A DNA stretch of 64,000 bases from Raineyella sp034933565 (GCF_034933565.1 NZ_JAYFNG010000049.1:21582-85581), one strand, 5' to 3'. Numbered from the stretch's first letter, positions 53,701 through 63,111 are shown. Made by a program: numbers and translations. Notes: generated by a model not told the origin, from the sequence alone.

Positions 53701-54767
53701 GGCGCGACCAACGGACAGCAGCCTTCTTAGACGATGTCGCAGTCAGGCACATCACCCCTTCTCTTGAACCGGCCAGCCGAGTTTCAGGCACCCCGATTAG
53801 GCTTCTTGAGAACAGGGGTGAATGCTTCAAAGGATTCGATTTCGGCGGCAAGGGCTTCCTTATGTCACAGGAGGAAGCTGAAGCAATGATCCTCGAGGAT
53901 TGCCGGAATCGGGACGTCCTATTCACTTACTTGAACGGCCGCGACCTCAATTCCAGCCCACATCTAGCCGGGGATGGCTGGGTCATCAATTTCGGAACCA
54001 GATCAATCGAAGAGGCTGCGAGCTACAGGGCCCCGTTCGAACGCGTAAGGCAGCTTGTGAAACCGGTACGCGACGTGAACAACCGTGCGCTCTATCGAGA
54101 GAAGTGGTGGATCTATGCGGAACCGCGCCCCGCTCTCACGCAAGCATTGGCAACGATCGACAAGTTCCTTGGATTGTCGGCTGTCAGTAGTTTCGCAATA
54201 CCAGTAACGCTGCCAACCGGGTCGGTCATGAGCACCGCGATCGTGGTGATCACGGACACAAGTGACGCGACGCTGGCGGCATTGACCTCCTGCGCTCATA
54301 TGCTGTGGGTGATGCGTTGGGGCTCACTTCTAGGGGTCAGTATTCGCTACTCGACTACTGACGTCTTCGACACGTTCCCGCAACCGGAGGCGACGAACCG
54401 TTTGCACAGTATTGGCCAGGTCCTCGGAGCCGAGCGCCACGAGATCATGCTTCGGCGTGACCTGGGGCTGACGAAGCTGTACAACCTGGTCAACGATCCG
54501 GAGTTGCCGTCGGCGTCCGACTCGGATGCGGCCCGCATGCGGGAAATCCAAGTTGAGCTCGACGAGGCGGTGATGGCCGCGTACGGGTGGCAAGACGTGC
54601 CGTTGAATCACGGCTTCCACACATACCGCCAGATGGAGCGCTGGACCGTCTGCCCGGAGGCGCGGGTCGAGATCCTGGACCGCCTCTTGGAGGAGAACCA
54701 CCGCCGGGCGACCCTTCAGGGTGACACAGTCCCTGCCCCGGCCGACGACGAGGAGTTCGAGGAATGA
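50727..54767 (+). CDS. drmMI: DISARM DrmMI, adenine DNA methyltransferase
   Basis: 1346 residues. SAM-binding motif I is DIACGSGAFLV (near residue 620) and the catalytic motif IV is GNPPF (near residue 883), so N6-adenine methylation is expected. In DISARM this marks host DNA as self. The stretch from about 53370 to 54400, which should include the target-recognition part, is visibly less GC-rich than the flanks, suggesting a recombinational exchange. Class 1 DISARM is defined by this enzyme with DrmD. It overlaps drmA by ATGA. Confidence 0.9.
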   Translation: MSPVRPRRRPVRSVAEQHRQWLQLVETDGPFLSIPVMKRVYPQGIAPLDDRVLGQLKETKAPFEQAWDALDREGEPQLAAYRTARDAWVNVVLRRVFGWAQHYVTDAPVGVGSPNGRVVAVSTGAFRRAGATAALTWVIDPVRNLHDLLDDGWATSPIDRMELMLRSAGVPVGVVTDGRWWAIVSAPAKTMVASGIVDSQTWVEESDTRDAFAALLSPIRLAGGAEADRLPAMFRDSVAAAEEITESLGSQVRRAIELIVQSFSESAEDAGRRGEPNPLPDDGDQIYSAAVTVMMRVVFLLFAEERDLLPQGQLFDQGYGLTGQLDELRRRAEAESPESLDATSAVWHRLLATSRALFYGATFEDMRLPAYGGSLFDPTRFPFLSARADRGPLALAVNDRVMMQVLDAVQMADIKGQGRRPISFRDIDVEQIGYIYEGLLGYTCAFATETIVGLIGKSGSEPEIPLAVLNDIADKHADDKSIATAILAWVKEHQPGAVPTTSSALIKALKASDTIEDADLAIRAVTHDTDLTAELKSWIGIIRRDLRNRPTVVTQGGLLVIETPSRKNAGAHYTPRSLAEEVVFHALEPLVYAPGPYQTPNREEWRLKSPEEILDLKVADIACGSGAFLVAAARYLAARLVEAWAATGTGIGTPKQQETDALRKVVAQCLYGADINPMAIEMCKLSLWLVSLDPKQPFSFVDDKMLVGNSLLGITDLAQLEALHIDPTRVPPEEALFDVTSAGYASTVDVRGTVAKAVRIRHTLASEVDDNDPQRSAKAKKVQLERLRRTTDELRDIADGVIAAGLGLGGKPGKALDEAYDNLRLAVNDAYPSHGDQNRARLEAIQDVGLTPTVQTDYERWMPLHWAIELPDICVRDGFDAVIGNPPFLVGKKISGAIGVAHREYLVNQIADSRTGNSDMVAFFVIRATSLLRPTGCLGLVTAKVISEGDTREVGLEQLALRGFRIHRAVRSREWPSRGTVATRYSIVWGGWRDQRTAAFLDDVAVRHITPSLEPASRVSGTPIRLLENRGECFKGFDFGGKGFLMSQEEAEAMILEDCRNRDVLFTYLNGRDLNSSPHLAGDGWVINFGTRSIEEAASYRAPFERVRQLVKPVRDVNNRALYREKWWIYAEPRPALTQALATIDKFLGLSAVSSFAIPVTLPTGSVMSTAIVVITDTSDATLAALTSCAHMLWVMRWGSLLGVSIRYSTTDVFDTFPQPEATNRLHSIGQVLGAERHEIMLRRDLGLTKLYNLVNDPELPSASDSDAARMREIQVELDEAVMAAYGWQDVPLNHGFHTYRQMERWTVCPEARVEILDRLLEENHRRATLQGDTVPAPADDEEFEE

Positions 54768-57700
54768 CGAGCCCAGTGACGTCCGGGATGCCCTATGAGC
54801 TGAAGGCTGAGCCCGACCACACGTCGTGGACGGCGAGGGAGAATCTGACCGACATGCTCTCCCGAGAGCTGCTGGGCCCGATGTACGGAGACCATGAGGT
54901 GCTCGTTGCCGCACCTGACACTGTGTACCCGATCGGTCGGATCGCCCCCCGTCGGCTCACCGACGGCTCGGCCGGCACCTCTCCGTCGGAGGACGATTCC
55001 GAGTTGTCCGAGCCGGAGGCAACCGGTAGGAGCACGGGCATCCCGGTGCCAGGGGCGGACGACACGACGACCGACGCCGATGAGGACGCGGCCGAGGACA
55101 CAGGGCCAAAGCGCGGACTGATGATTCCGGCGTCCATGGGGTTGCGATTCCAGCTGGCACCTGAGGCGGAGTCCTTCACGGTGATCGCGTCCTGGGGCAC
55201 CTATCACTCCCACACTCCGGAGGGGGAGCGGCCCGACGGCGGCCGGCAGCCGCGCGAGTTCGTCCGTACTCCCCACGACATCCCGGTTCGCATCCGGGTG
55301 GCCGACCTCACGCCCGGTGTGACCGTCACCTACCCGCTCCTGGATGACTGTGTACTACGGGTCGACTCGTTCGTCGAGCCTGACCGGCGGTTGGTGGAGA
55401 TTGCGTTGTGCAACGACGCCGAAGTGGTCGGGCGCATCCCGGTGAGTGCGTGGCTTTTCCAGGCGAAGCTGTGGGTCGAGGCTGACGGCGCGGCCGCTTT
55501 CCTGCCGGTCCGGGATGCTCTCGTTGACTCCCATGTCGATCCTGACCCTGAAGTCCATCGGCTCAGTCTGCAGTACCGCGACCGCCTCGAGTTCGCCCTG
55601 GGGCGTACCTGCTCGGTTGATTGGCATGTCGAGGCTGGGGCGCGACGCGCGTCCAAGGTGTGGACCACTTGGCTGCCTGTCACCGAAACCCCGCAGACCA
55701 GAGCCTTCGCCAGTGCCGAGGTCATCACTGACATGCGGGCGTTGGCCACTGCTTCGGTGGACGAACTACGCGCCGGTCTGGAACCCATCGCCACTGGATA
55801 CACCTCCTGGCTGGAGCTCCAGAAGGCCAAGGCCGCCGACCTTCCGTCGCACCTCCGGTCCGAAGCGATGGGTGCCATCGCGGAGGCGTCGCAGGTCGCG
55901 ACGCGGCTGACTGACGGGATCGCCTACCTGCTGGCGCATGACGATGCGCTTGTGTGCTTCCGGTTCATGAACCGGGTGATGGCAGACCAGCGAGTCCATA
56001 CCGAGATCGCCGCACTGCGCAGCAAGGACGACTCCCTCGACACCGACGCTGCCGCTGCCCTGGTCACGGCCCGCGGCGCGGGGGCACACAGCTGGCGCAT
56101 GTTTCAGCTCGCATTCGTGCTGCTGCAGCTCCCAGCGCTGTGCGACCCTGCCCACAAGCACCGGTCGCGCCCCACTCTGGCGCAGGTCGAGCTGTTGTTC
56201 TTTCCCACCGGTGGCGGCAAAACTGAGGCCTATCTCGGCCTGGCGGCGTTCACGTTCGCGATCAGGCGGCTGCAGGGCGTAGTCAGCTCGGCGGATGGGC
56301 CTCTCGACGGCGGCTCCGGTCTGGCGGTGCTGATGCGCTACACGCTGCGTCTGCTCACCGCCCAGCAGTTCCAGCGGGCGTCCACCATGGTGTGTGCGGC
56401 GGAACTCGCGCGACGCGAACGGCCTGACTTGTGGGGCGACGAGCCCTTCCGGATCGGCCTGTGGGTGGGGACGAACGTCTCGCCCAAGCGCGTAAAGGAG
56501 GCCGACGAGCAACTCCGGGCCGCGCTTGACAGCGGCTATGACCACGGTCTGACGGTGTTGCAGATCAGGCGCTGCCCGTGGTGCGGGGCCCCGATCAGCA
56601 AACAGGACGTCAAGGTCGACATGACCGTCGGTCGCGTCTACGTGTATTGCAGCGACCCCTTCGCCGAGTGCCCCTTCGCCCGCGGTGGAGCCGTCGACGA
56701 GGGTCTCCCGGTGCTCACCGTCGACGAGGAGATCTACCGCCTCGCGCCAGCGTTCGTCATCGCCACCGTCGACAAGTTCGCCCGGCTGGCTCGCGAAGGT
56801 GAGGCGGCGTCCCTGTTCGGTTACGTGAGCCGCAAGTGCGATCGGCACGGGTTCGTGCACCCTGACTTCCCGGGCTGCGACAGCGACCGCCACAACGCCA
56901 AGGGACCGCACCCCGCCGCACACGTGCGTCCGACCGGTCGGCTTCGCCCGCCCGACCTGATCATCCAGGACGAGTTGCACCTCATCACCGGCGCGCTAGG
57001 CACCACGGTTGGCCTGTTCGAGGTGGCCATCGACACTCTCACCGCCTGGGCCACCCTCGACGGGGCACCCTGCCAGCCCCTCATTGTGGCCTCCTCGGCC
57101 ACAGTCCGGAATGCCTCCGACCAGGTCCGCAATCTGTACGGACGCCGCACGGCGATTTTCCCCCCGCAGGTTCTGGACGCCTCCGACACGTGGTTCTCGA
57201 CCGAGGTGCCGATCTCGCCGCAGAGCCCGGGGCGCCGCTACGTCGGCGTATGCGCCTCTGGCGTGCGGCTCACCGCGGCAGAGATTCGCGTCGCTGAGGT
57301 CTTGATGGCCGGCGCTCAACTGCTGCTGGACCGCGACCCAGCTTCGGCAGACCCGTACTTGACGTTGGTGGCCTACTTCAATGCCACCCGCGAGTTGGCG
57401 GGCATGGCCCGGTACATGCAGGACGACATCCAGACCGGGCTAGCCCGGGGACGCCGTTGGTCCAAGTTGCCGCGCCGCTCAGGCACCGGGTTCGGATCGC
57501 TGACTGTTGCCGAGCTCACCTCTCGGGTGGCCAGTTCTGCCATCACCAGCACCCTTGACCAGCTTGCCATCCCGTTTGACCCCGACTACGACACCAACGA
57601 TGCCAGGGCCGCCCGGATCGCCGCCCTCAACGAGGGCCGGAGCGTGGAGGGAAGATCCCAGATTCCTTTCGACGCCATTTTGGCGACCTCGATGTTGCAG

Positions 57701-58438
57701 GTGGGCGTGGACGTGCCGCGGTTGGGGTTGATGCTGCTGGTGGGGCAGCCCAAGAACACCGCCGAGTACATTCAGGCGTCCTCGCGGGTGGGTCGCACCG
57801 CCGACGGCCCCGGACTCGTCGTCACGTTGGGCAACTGGGCACGGCCCCGTGACCTCGCCCACTTCGAGCAGTTCCGGCACTACCACGAGACGTTCTACTC
57901 CCAGGTGGAAGCCCTGTCGGTCACCCCGTTCTCCGAGACATCGATCGAACGCGGCATGGACGGCGTCCTGGTCAGCGCCGCACGCGTCATCTCAGGAAAC
58001 CGGGGGAGTGAGGGGCTATCGCCGGAGAAGGGGGCGGCGAAGGTGGACGCGGAGTCGGCCCTGCTCGCCTCCCTCGTCGCTCGGCTGACGGCACGGGGAC
58101 TGGCGGCATCAGGCGAAGATTACGCAAAGCGGATCCGCTTGCGGCTCGACAGTCGGGTCGAGCATTGGAAGAACCGCAGGAAGGCGTTGCTGCAGCAGGG
58201 CCGGACGCTGGTTTACGAACGTGCCCTCACGGGCAGCGAGCAGGGTCCGCTAATGATCGGAGCTGAAGCCAGCACCCGCAAGGATCTTGCCGAAGGGGCA
58301 CCGTTCATCGTCCCGAACTCGATGCGCGAGGTGCAGCCCGAGATCAACCTGCTCGTCTCGCCCGACCCCCGCAAGCTGTTCCTCAAACCCGCGGACAACC
58401 AGCCCGACTGGGTCTTCCCCACGCAGGACGAGGACTGA
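54764..58438 (+). CDS. drmA: DISARM DrmA, helicase
   Basis: 1224 residues. Walker A FFPTGGGKTEAYLG (~480-490), a cysteine cluster (RCPWCGAPI ... CSDPFAECPF, ~604-645), DExH-type box QDELHLI (~735), and motif VI QASSRVGRT (~1004-1013). The N-terminal ~450 residues have no obvious motif. DrmA and DrmB together form the DNA-binding core in characterised DISARM systems. Just 1 bp separates its stop from the drmB start. Confidence 0.9.
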   Translation: MTSPVTSGMPYELKAEPDHTSWTARENLTDMLSRELLGPMYGDHEVLVAAPDTVYPIGRIAPRRLTDGSAGTSPSEDDSELSEPEATGRSTGIPVPGADDTTTDADEDAAEDTGPKRGLMIPASMGLRFQLAPEAESFTVIASWGTYHSHTPEGERPDGGRQPREFVRTPHDIPVRIRVADLTPGVTVTYPLLDDCVLRVDSFVEPDRRLVEIALCNDAEVVGRIPVSAWLFQAKLWVEADGAAAFLPVRDALVDSHVDPDPEVHRLSLQYRDRLEFALGRTCSVDWHVEAGARRASKVWTTWLPVTETPQTRAFASAEVITDMRALATASVDELRAGLEPIATGYTSWLELQKAKAADLPSHLRSEAMGAIAEASQVATRLTDGIAYLLAHDDALVCFRFMNRVMADQRVHTEIAALRSKDDSLDTDAAAALVTARGAGAHSWRMFQLAFVLLQLPALCDPAHKHRSRPTLAQVELLFFPTGGGKTEAYLGLAAFTFAIRRLQGVVSSADGPLDGGSGLAVLMRYTLRLLTAQQFQRASTMVCAAELARRERPDLWGDEPFRIGLWVGTNVSPKRVKEADEQLRAALDSGYDHGLTVLQIRRCPWCGAPISKQDVKVDMTVGRVYVYCSDPFAECPFARGGAVDEGLPVLTVDEEIYRLAPAFVIATVDKFARLAREGEAASLFGYVSRKCDRHGFVHPDFPGCDSDRHNAKGPHPAAHVRPTGRLRPPDLIIQDELHLITGALGTTVGLFEVAIDTLTAWATLDGAPCQPLIVASSATVRNASDQVRNLYGRRTAIFPPQVLDASDTWFSTEVPISPQSPGRRYVGVCASGVRLTAAEIRVAEVLMAGAQLLLDRDPASADPYLTLVAYFNATRELAGMARYMQDDIQTGLARGRRWSKLPRRSGTGFGSLTVAELTSRVASSAITSTLDQLAIPFDPDYDTNDARAARIAALNEGRSVEGRSQIPFDAILATSMLQVGVDVPRLGLMLLVGQPKNTAEYIQASSRVGRTADGPGLVVTLGNWARPRDLAHFEQFRHYHETFYSQVEALSVTPFSETSIERGMDGVLVSAARVISGNRGSEGLSPEKGAAKVDAESALLASLVARLTARGLAASGEDYAKRIRLRLDSRVEHWKNRRKALLQQGRTLVYERALTGSEQGPLMIGAEASTRKDLAEGAPFIVPNSMREVQPEINLLVSPDPRKLFLKPADNQPDWVFPTQDED

Positions 58439-58439
58439 T

Positions 58440-60458
58440 ATGACGACGACGTGGCTCACTGGCGGGAACGCGCTCGACCCTTTGGGGGACGCTGATGCGC
58501 TCAAGGATCAAGGCGTAAAGAAGAACTACGCGAAGGTTGGCTCCGGCCGACCCTCCTCGCTGCTCTACACCTACGGTCCTGGCTCGGTGATGGACCTGCC
58601 GCACTTCACCATCATGCCCAGCGGGTTCGATGCGTGGGAGAAGATCTGGAAGCGGCGCGACGGCGTCCCGGCGATTCATGCCCCGCGGCTGCTCCAGGCC
58701 GTCCGGGTGCAACTCGGGGCGCAAGTTGACCAGATCCGTCCCTTCCCACACCAACCTGACGCGGGCGCGTTCTCCGACGAGGGTCGCGATCTCGGCGTCC
58801 CCGCAATCGTGTTCCCCCAGTGGCTGCGTTGCACTGGCTGCAACCGCCTCGCCCCACTTAGCCTGTTGGAGTACCGCAACACCCACCCCTACCGTCCCGA
58901 CGAGGCCCGATTCGAGCACGTCGGGTGCCCCGGCTTCGGCAAGGGAAACAAGGGCGGCGGCAAGCGGAGATCGCTCGCTCTGCCGGCACGGTACCTGCTC
59001 GCCTGCACCAACGGTCACCTGGACGAGTTCCCTTACGACCGGTGGGTTCATCGCGGCGGCACCTGCCCCCAAGCCGAGGTTGCGCACCTGAAGATGATCG
59101 AGAGCACCGCTGGCCGCGGGGCGTCCGCCATAATCGAATGTGCTTCGTGCGGCGCCCACCGCGGTATGAATGAGGCCCAAGGGACGGCTGGCAAAGCAAA
59201 GTTGCCCCAATGCCGGGGACGTTTCCCCCATCTGGACGCCTTCGCCCCCGGTGGTTGTGACGCGCCTGTGAGTCTTATGCTGATCGGCGCCTCGAACCTG
59301 TGGTTCCCAGTCCTGCAGTCGGTGATCGTGATGCCGATGGACGCCGGCGAGCGCAAGCAGGACTTCGCCGACCAGTTGCGAGTGGCCCTCGGCGACAAAC
59401 TCGCCAAGTACGCCCACGATCTGGGCATGGTCCGCGACCTACTTGAGGGCAAGCTGGACGTGACCAACACCGAAGACACACAGCTGCGCCAAGCGGTGGA
59501 CATGGCATTGGCGTCAAGGGCCGCGAGCGTGGATCCCGAAGAGCAGCGGTCCTGGTCACCGACCGACCTGCTCGTCCCGGAGTGGAACTATCTGAAGCTG
59601 GACGCCGCCGGCGAGCACCACGAGGATCCCGTCAGCGGCCTGACCGTCAGCAATCGCCGTGTCGACCCGGTGATGCCCGCCGCCGTCAGCCGCGTTCTCG
59701 CCGTCGAGAAGCTGCGGGAGGCAACCGCTCTGATCGGGTTCACACGCATCGACGAGATGGACCGCGTTCTCGACCTGCCATCGCGACGGGCACCACTGGC
59801 AACCGCTGACCCTACCTGGGTGGTCGGCACCGAGAACCGGGGCGAGGGTGTCTTCCTGGAGCTGGACGAGACAGCCGTAGCCGCCTGGGAGGAGCGCGTC
59901 GAGCGATCCGGACTCTGGGCGGCCCATCGCGCGGCCCACAAGCGGAACTTCGAGAACCGAATGTCCGAAACCTCCACCAACGTCGACCACGAGACCCGAT
60001 TTCCACCGCCGCGCTACTGGATGGTTCACACGCTCGCGCACGTGCTACTGCGGGAGATGGCGATGTCATCCGGCTATGGGGCGGCGAGCATATCCGAACG
60101 CATCTACGCATGGAAAGCAGAGACCGGACGCCCGCCCGCCGCTGGCCTGTTGCTGCTCACCACTTCGTCGGACAGCGACGGCACCCTGGGCGGGCTCGTT
60201 CAGCTCAGCGAACCCCAGCGGTTGCGCCGGGCTGTCGACAACGCCCTACGAAGGGCGGGACGGTGCTCTTCGGATCCGGTTTGCGCCTACCGGACGCCGA
60301 CCGAACCCGAGGACTTCCTGCACGGCGCCGCCTGCCACTGCTGCACCATGGCGTCCGAGACGTCGTGCGAGCGGGCGAACCGCTTCCTCGACCGCCGCTT
60401 CCTCGTGCCGCTGCCCGGACCGTTCGCCGACCTCGCCTTCTTCCAGGCGCAGACGTGA
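58440..60458 (+). CDS. drmB: DISARM DrmB (DUF1998)
   Basis: 672 residues from ATG 58440, directly after the drmA stop. Several cysteine pairs are spread along the chain: CTGC (~140), CASC (~238), and a C-terminal cluster CSSDPVC ... ACHCC...C, as in DUF1998 proteins. YGPGSVMDLPHFTIMP near the N terminus is the usual DrmB opening. It binds DrmA in the core complex. Overlaps drmC by 4 nt. Confidence 0.9.
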   Translation: MTTTWLTGGNALDPLGDADALKDQGVKKNYAKVGSGRPSSLLYTYGPGSVMDLPHFTIMPSGFDAWEKIWKRRDGVPAIHAPRLLQAVRVQLGAQVDQIRPFPHQPDAGAFSDEGRDLGVPAIVFPQWLRCTGCNRLAPLSLLEYRNTHPYRPDEARFEHVGCPGFGKGNKGGGKRRSLALPARYLLACTNGHLDEFPYDRWVHRGGTCPQAEVAHLKMIESTAGRGASAIIECASCGAHRGMNEAQGTAGKAKLPQCRGRFPHLDAFAPGGCDAPVSLMLIGASNLWFPVLQSVIVMPMDAGERKQDFADQLRVALGDKLAKYAHDLGMVRDLLEGKLDVTNTEDTQLRQAVDMALASRAASVDPEEQRSWSPTDLLVPEWNYLKLDAAGEHHEDPVSGLTVSNRRVDPVMPAAVSRVLAVEKLREATALIGFTRIDEMDRVLDLPSRRAPLATADPTWVVGTENRGEGVFLELDETAVAAWEERVERSGLWAAHRAAHKRNFENRMSETSTNVDHETRFPPPRYWMVHTLAHVLLREMAMSSGYGAASISERIYAWKAETGRPPAAGLLLLTTSSDSDGTLGGLVQLSEPQRLRRAVDNALRRAGRCSSDPVCAYRTPTEPEDFLHGAACHCCTMASETSCERANRFLDRRFLVPLPGPFADLAFFQAQT

Positions 60459-61213
60459 GCGAGGACGCCTTCCGACGGCTCGGGGAGTTTCTGACCGGGA
60501 CTGAGGCCGACCAGCTGGCTGAACTCTACGGCGAAGGGCTGACCCTCACTCAGGCGCTGCAGACGGTCTCGGCCTCTCGACGACAGGACGTGCGGTCGCA
60601 GCTTGAAGCCGCTGGTGTTGTGCCCGGAAGCCCCGTCGCAGTGCCGGTCCTGCGGGCGGTACAGGGCGCCAACGCGCGCCGGACCTCAATCGACCCCGTC
60701 TGGACCCTGCCCGGCTACCTTGCCGACTACGGCACCCTCACCACCTCACTGAAGGAACTGGTGTTGTCCGCCAGGCACGCGGTGACTTGCTCGACCTTCA
60801 ACTTCCAGAAATCATCGGCGCTGTGGGAGGCCCTGCGTGAAGTCTCCTTGCGGGGCACCGTTGACGTCCGCGTGTACATGGACGCGAACGCTGCCCGAGG
60901 CGGACCAGTCTGGGCGAACACCCCGACCTGCGAAGAAGTCGGGGCCCAACTTGCCGGGGCAAAGGTGTTCCGAACCACAGAACCCGACGGCAAGCCGGTC
61001 CGGAACCACGCCAAGCTCGTTGCCGTCGACCACCAGTTCCTCATCGTCACCAGCGCCAACTTCTCCAAGAGCGCAGAAGAGCGCAACATCGAACTCGGAC
61101 TCCGCGTCCAGTCTCGCTCGCTCGCCGAATTGGTGGAGCGCCAACTCCTGGACGCCGAGGCGGTCCTCTACGAGCGGGTGCAGCCCAGTAGGAGCACGGA
61201 AGGCGATGGGTAG
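60455..61213 (+). CDS. drmC: DISARM DrmC, phospholipase D-like protein
   Basis: 252 residues from GTG 60455. A PLD motif is visible as NHAKLVAVDHQFLIVTSANFSKSAEERNIELG (H-x-K with downstream D and N/E). Only one HKD copy is present, so a dimer would be needed for an active site. DrmC is the third core DISARM protein and has been reported dispensable in one system. It ends the defence operon; a weak hairpin (61244-61265) follows. Confidence 0.9.
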   Translation: MSEDAFRRLGEFLTGTEADQLAELYGEGLTLTQALQTVSASRRQDVRSQLEAAGVVPGSPVAVPVLRAVQGANARRTSIDPVWTLPGYLADYGTLTTSLKELVLSARHAVTCSTFNFQKSSALWEALREVSLRGTVDVRVYMDANAARGGPVWANTPTCEEVGAQLAGAKVFRTTEPDGKPVRNHAKLVAVDHQFLIVTSANFSKSAEERNIELGLRVQSRSLAELVERQLLDAEAVLYERVQPSRSTEGDG

Positions 61214-61437
61214 GCCGCTTCCCCAATCGAAGCTACTGTAATGCCCAACGACAACGGCAGTTGGGAGGGCGACCGGTGAAGGTCGACTGCGCCGGCGTGT
61301 CAAGCGAGCAGTGGCGGCACTCTCCGCCCGGCCTGTCATTGGAAGTAAGTCAAAATTCTGCGGTGGCTTCGCGATCGAGCAATGGCGGCACGCGCTGCTG
61401 TCAGTCACGACTGCATCAATGCAGGTGAAAGGCGAGG

Positions 61438-62304
61438 ATGGAGATCGTGGGTAGCCGATCTTGGTTTGAAGTGGTCGAACAGTTCTCTGGCGTTATCCGG
61501 GGGTGGGAACAGCGGATCCACGAGGTCAACAATGAGGCAACGGAGACGGGCGCTCATCCGAATGAACCAGAGCCTGGCAGCGAAATGGCACTAGACAAGG
61601 AGGAGATGTTCTATTACTTCGCGGCCGTCTGGAATGCGCTCGCTCAGTCGGTTGATCACCTTGGGGCGGTGGTGGATCTGATCGTGTCGCGTCCTGAGCT
61701 TCGCGTCTTCGCGTACCCCAGTCTCCTCCGCACCGCCTTGCTCGGCTCTGCCGAGGCTGTTTGGCTCATGGGTCCACGCGAACGCAGCGTGCGCACAGGT
61801 CGCGCACACCTTCTGTCCGCTGAGGAGTTGCGCCACCATGCAGCCTTCCTGAACGACGACCCCGAAGAGAGGGGCAATCCGGCAGGAGGAGCTGCTGTCT
61901 TCAAACAACGACGCGACCAGGAGTTGGCCATCCTCGCTCGAACCGGATTCAACGAAAAGTATGAGGCGACGGCGATCATCCGTGAAGCAGGCGCCCATGT
62001 CGAGCAGATCATGAATGTGCCGCAGGGCACGAGCCGTTGGTACGTAAGTCAGTGGCGGATGATGAGTGCTCAGGCCCATGGCCGAACTTGGGACAAGCGC
62101 TACCGAGCGGGCTATGAGGCCGGCGTGTACAACGGAGAACAACGTGTCTCGGTCAGCCGCGGAACGGTTGAGACCCTTGGTCAGTGGATGAGTGCCTCCG
62201 TGGCTGTCACAGCTGCCGCCTGGAGCCTCTTCGACGACGGTCGCAGATCTGCCCAATCGAGGGCACAAGCCTCAAGCCCCGGACCACATGCGAACTCAGG
62301 CTAA
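61438..62304 (+). CDS. Hypothetical helical protein downstream of DISARM
   Basis: 288 residues, all-helical, with EEMFYYFAAVWNALAQSVDHLGAVVDL and LLRTALLGSAEAVWLMGP in the middle. No signal peptide or clear catalytic motif. ATG 61438 has a GGCGAGG-like site very close upstream. It is on the same strand as DISARM but separated by 224 bp, so it is probably its own unit. Family not recognised; could be defence-island cargo. Confidence 0.55.
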   Translation: MEIVGSRSWFEVVEQFSGVIRGWEQRIHEVNNEATETGAHPNEPEPGSEMALDKEEMFYYFAAVWNALAQSVDHLGAVVDLIVSRPELRVFAYPSLLRTALLGSAEAVWLMGPRERSVRTGRAHLLSAEELRHHAAFLNDDPEERGNPAGGAAVFKQRRDQELAILARTGFNEKYEATAIIREAGAHVEQIMNVPQGTSRWYVSQWRMMSAQAHGRTWDKRYRAGYEAGVYNGEQRVSVSRGTVETLGQWMSASVAVTAAAWSLFDDGRRSAQSRAQASSPGPHANSG

Positions 62305-62340
62305 TGCGGATCCGGGGAACCAGCTGGGTACGCTTAAACC

Positions 62341-63111
62341 ATGACCGGCTTGCCACGAGACATCCTCTTCAGCTTGGTTGGAGTCGTGCTCACGGTGGTC
62401 AGCAGCTTTCTGCTGCTCATGACGGAACCAGCTCAACGATCCCTCAGACGCTGGTTGTTGGCCCGTGGCCCTGGACCGATCACAGTTAGCGTAACCACGA
62501 AATATGAGTCCATCTGGGCGGGACACCCGCAGGCATGGATAGGTCAGAGCTTCTACGTTCCGCGAGCAGAGCTCAGTCGCCAGCCACCCGGAACGCTCGC
62601 TGAGTGGCCCGATTGGATTCGATCACAGGGTGGCGCCGCGGAAGGAGAACTACTCCTACTGGTGACCTTGGTTTGCGACGCAGACACGACTGTCGTCGTG
62701 AGACCGCCGCTCCTCGACGTCGAGCGAAAGGACATCGGACCTGCGGCAACCAAGCTGATGTGGCAACCACAAGGTGGTCCCACAATCATGCCGACCGTCC
62801 GCTTCGAGGTGCGCTTGGGTTTGGGCCTCTCCCAGCCCGACGCAATGGACGCTGCAGACGGCTCGACTCCGTTGAGCTGGGCCATGACGCGAGGGGACGC
62901 CCAACAGTTCCTCATCCGGGCCATCCCAGACTGGCCGGGAGTCTATTCATGGTCACTTCACCTGCCCCTGGTGGTCGGCGGACGAGAGGTGATCCGAAAG
63001 GTGGACGACGACGGATCCCCCTTCCAAACCGCGAAGGTGCCCGAAAGCCAAGCCGCCTTCTTCTGGGCAGGCGGCGATTGGCACGAACCAGTGCCGCCTC
63101 ATTTCGCCTAG
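62341..63111 (+). CDS. Hypothetical membrane-anchored protein
   Basis: 256 residues with one N-terminal membrane helix (ILFSLVGVVLTVVSSFLLLM) and a beta-rich domain after it. TACGCT at 62329-62334 lies 6 bp before the ATG, as for a leaderless start; there is no ribosome site. The layout (TM helix, then a beta domain ending in a Trp/Pro-rich tail) is similar in kind to the 5781 gene, but the sequences are not obviously related. Confidence 0.5.
   Translation: MTGLPRDILFSLVGVVLTVVSSFLLLMTEPAQRSLRRWLLARGPGPITVSVTTKYESIWAGHPQAWIGQSFYVPRAELSRQPPGTLAEWPDWIRSQGGAAEGELLLLVTLVCDADTTVVVRPPLLDVERKDIGPAATKLMWQPQGGPTIMPTVRFEVRLGLGLSQPDAMDAADGSTPLSWAMTRGDAQQFLIRAIPDWPGVYSWSLHLPLVVGGREVIRKVDDDGSPFQTAKVPESQAAFFWAGGDWHEPVPPHFA

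Noticed and set aside
50727..54767. BREX PglX or a stand-alone type IIG restriction-methylase.
   Set aside because: The neighbours are DrmD, DrmA, DrmB and DrmC rather than BREX genes, and no nuclease motif is visible in the N-terminal part.
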